From: Sulfurimonas denitrificans DSM 1251
Lineage (GTDB): Bacteria; Campylobacterota; Campylobacteria; Campylobacterales; Sulfurimonadaceae
Assembly (NCBI RefSeq): GCF_000012965.1
Contig: NC_007575.1
Location: 1,550,001-1,614,000, forward strand
Direction: 5' to 3'
Length of the DNA: 64,000 nucleotides
Shown here: positions 63,106 to 64,000 of the stretch, piece by piece
Layout of the letters: each line of letters opens with the position of its first letter
Position numbering within the stretch: position 1 is the stretch's first letter
Position numbers and translations under genes: made by a program
Notes under the pieces: generated by a model
What the model was told of the DNA's origin: nothing
The model's input: the letters and a program-made list of their open reading frames with translations, nothing else
Database searches by the model: none

Positions 63106-64000
63106 GAGTTTTAATTTTAATCTTTTTTATAGTTTTTTCTCTACATGCAAGAACTATCACCGATGATAGCGGACGAGTTGTCGTGGTTCCTGATAACATA
63201 ACCAAAATTTACGCAGCTTCCCCACCTCTTAGCATGTCTCTTTTGGCATTTAATCCTGATTTGGTTGCAGGGCTTAACTCCCCGTTTAACGAGGTTCAAA
63301 AAAAGTATGTGGGAAGTGCTTATGACAAGCCTATTGTGGGCGGTTTTATGGGACAGGGAAACACTCCAAATTTTGAGATTTTAGCCAGCGTGAAGCCTGA
63401 CGTTGCACTCATATGGACTAGGATGAGAGGGTACGAAAAGATATTGGCAAAACTTGAAAAACTTGGCATCCCTGTTTTACTTGTAAACAACGAATCCATC
63501 TATGACCTTATCACTCAATTTGAACTATTTGCAACACTAACAGGAGAGCGCACAAGAGCAGATGAGCTTATAGCATACACCAAAAAGAGTCTCTCTCTCG
63601 TGGAGCAACTCCAAGAGAGGCTCAAAAAGCAAGAACAGATACGCTACTACTTTGCACAAGGCTTAGATGGGCTTAGCAGTGAATGCGAAGGTTCTTTTCA
63701 TCTTGAGCCGTTTAAATATGCAGGAGCTAAAAACGCACTTGATTGTAAAATGAGTTCAAACTATGGCATGGAGAAGATAGCTTTTGAGACTATTCTTTTA
63801 AGCGACCCTGATGTGATTGTTGCTATGGAGAGCGTTTTTGTAGAGGAGATTGGCAAAAATCAAAGATTTAAAAGCCTCAGAGCTATAAAAGATGCAAAAC
63901 TTTTTCTCGTGCCCTCACATCCATTCAACTACATCTCAAGACCTCCCTCTTTTATGCGACTTCTTGGCATCAGATGGCTTATAGACTCTTTTTATTCATC
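63102..64000 (+). CDS. Periplasmic substrate-binding protein of the FecB/BtuF type (incomplete)
   Basis: At least 299 residues, running off the window. Signal peptide MRVLILIFFIVFSLHA. The mature protein starts RTITDDSGRVVVVPDNITKIYAASPPLSMSLLAFNPD, characteristic of PF01497 binding proteins, and continues FEILASVKPDVALIWTRM and FETILLSDPDVIVAMES. It delivers the ligand to the permease/ATPase upstream. Operon context suggests molybdate or tungstate (MolA-like). It starts in a four-base overlap with modD. Confidence 0.9.
   Translation, partial: MRVLILIFFIVFSLHARTITDDSGRVVVVPDNITKIYAASPPLSMSLLAFNPDLVAGLNSPFNEVQKKYVGSAYDKPIVGGFMGQGNTPNFEILASVKPDVALIWTRMRGYEKILAKLEKLGIPVLLVNNESIYDLITQFELFATLTGERTRADELIAYTKKSLSLVEQLQERLKKQEQIRYYFAQGLDGLSSECEGSFHLEPFKYAGAKNALDCKMSSNYGMEKIAFETILLSDPDVIVAMESVFVEEIGKNQRFKSLRAIKDAKLFLVPSHPFNYISRPPSFMRLLGIRWLIDSFYS

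Overview
The window looks like a chromosomal segment of a Campylobacterota (epsilonproteobacterial) organism, most probably a Sulfurimonas-like sulfur/nitrate bacterium. The evidence is low G+C, frequent TTG starts, a fused IspDF, a CheA with a C-terminal receiver next to CheV and CheW, a nap operon in the campylobacterial order (napAGHBFLD), and the gene order mrp-(thiC)-ispDF-atypical regulator-ATP sulfurylase-pgpA, which as I recall it parallels Campylobacter jejuni Cj1606c-Cj1610. No rRNA, tRNA, CRISPR array, prophage or insertion sequence was recognised. No intergenic stretch exceeds about 300 bases.

Layout. 1-2.7 kb: partial metK, an LsrK-type autoinducer-2 kinase and a BrnT/BrnA toxin-antitoxin pair, all leftward from one strong promoter with a palindromic operator. 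2.7-3.7 kb: two repeat- and hairpin-rich gaps around small genes. 3.7-10 kb: glnD-glmS and a heme-c-type diguanylate cyclase. 10-16.5 kb: mrp, thiC, ispDF, an HP1021-like regulator, an ATP sulfurylase-like gene and pgpA. 16.5-19.6 kb: a leftward TorD chaperone/polyferredoxin/AroE-like/hypothetical operon. 19.7-36.4 kb: assorted single genes, including a zinc-sensing-type chemoreceptor, a rhodanese, an RND pump, a cold-shock protein, mqo, an ABC-F protein, gdhA and a second diguanylate cyclase.

36.5-46.7 kb is a periplasmic nitrate reductase region. A Crp/Fnr-family regulator and a PilJ/NarX-like nitrate-sensor-type membrane protein without output domain precede napA, G, H, B, F, L, a PAS protein, napD and two unknown genes. 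A TGAC-N4-GTCA box lies 41.5 bases upstream of the start site inferred from an extended -10 element before napA.

46.7-59.2 kb is a leftward, almost gapless array of 13 genes: surE, tcdA, greA, argC, an lpxH-like gene, cheV, cheA, cheW, a Mla-type lipid ABC system, its lipoprotein and an aminopeptidase. 59.4-64 kb is a molybdenum module: modE, a perfect ModE operator, a small ORF, a FecCD-type ABC transporter, modD and a partial binding protein. It would supply molybdenum for NapA and for whatever enzyme the TorD cluster serves.

Most unusual points: the orphan AI-2 kinase behind a toxin-antitoxin promoter; the output-less nitrate-sensor-type protein with the nap Fnr-type box; the ModE-controlled FecCD-type transporter with a small ORF starting inside its operator; a membrane protein gene with no standard start codon; and an Mrp protein lacking its CxxC motif.
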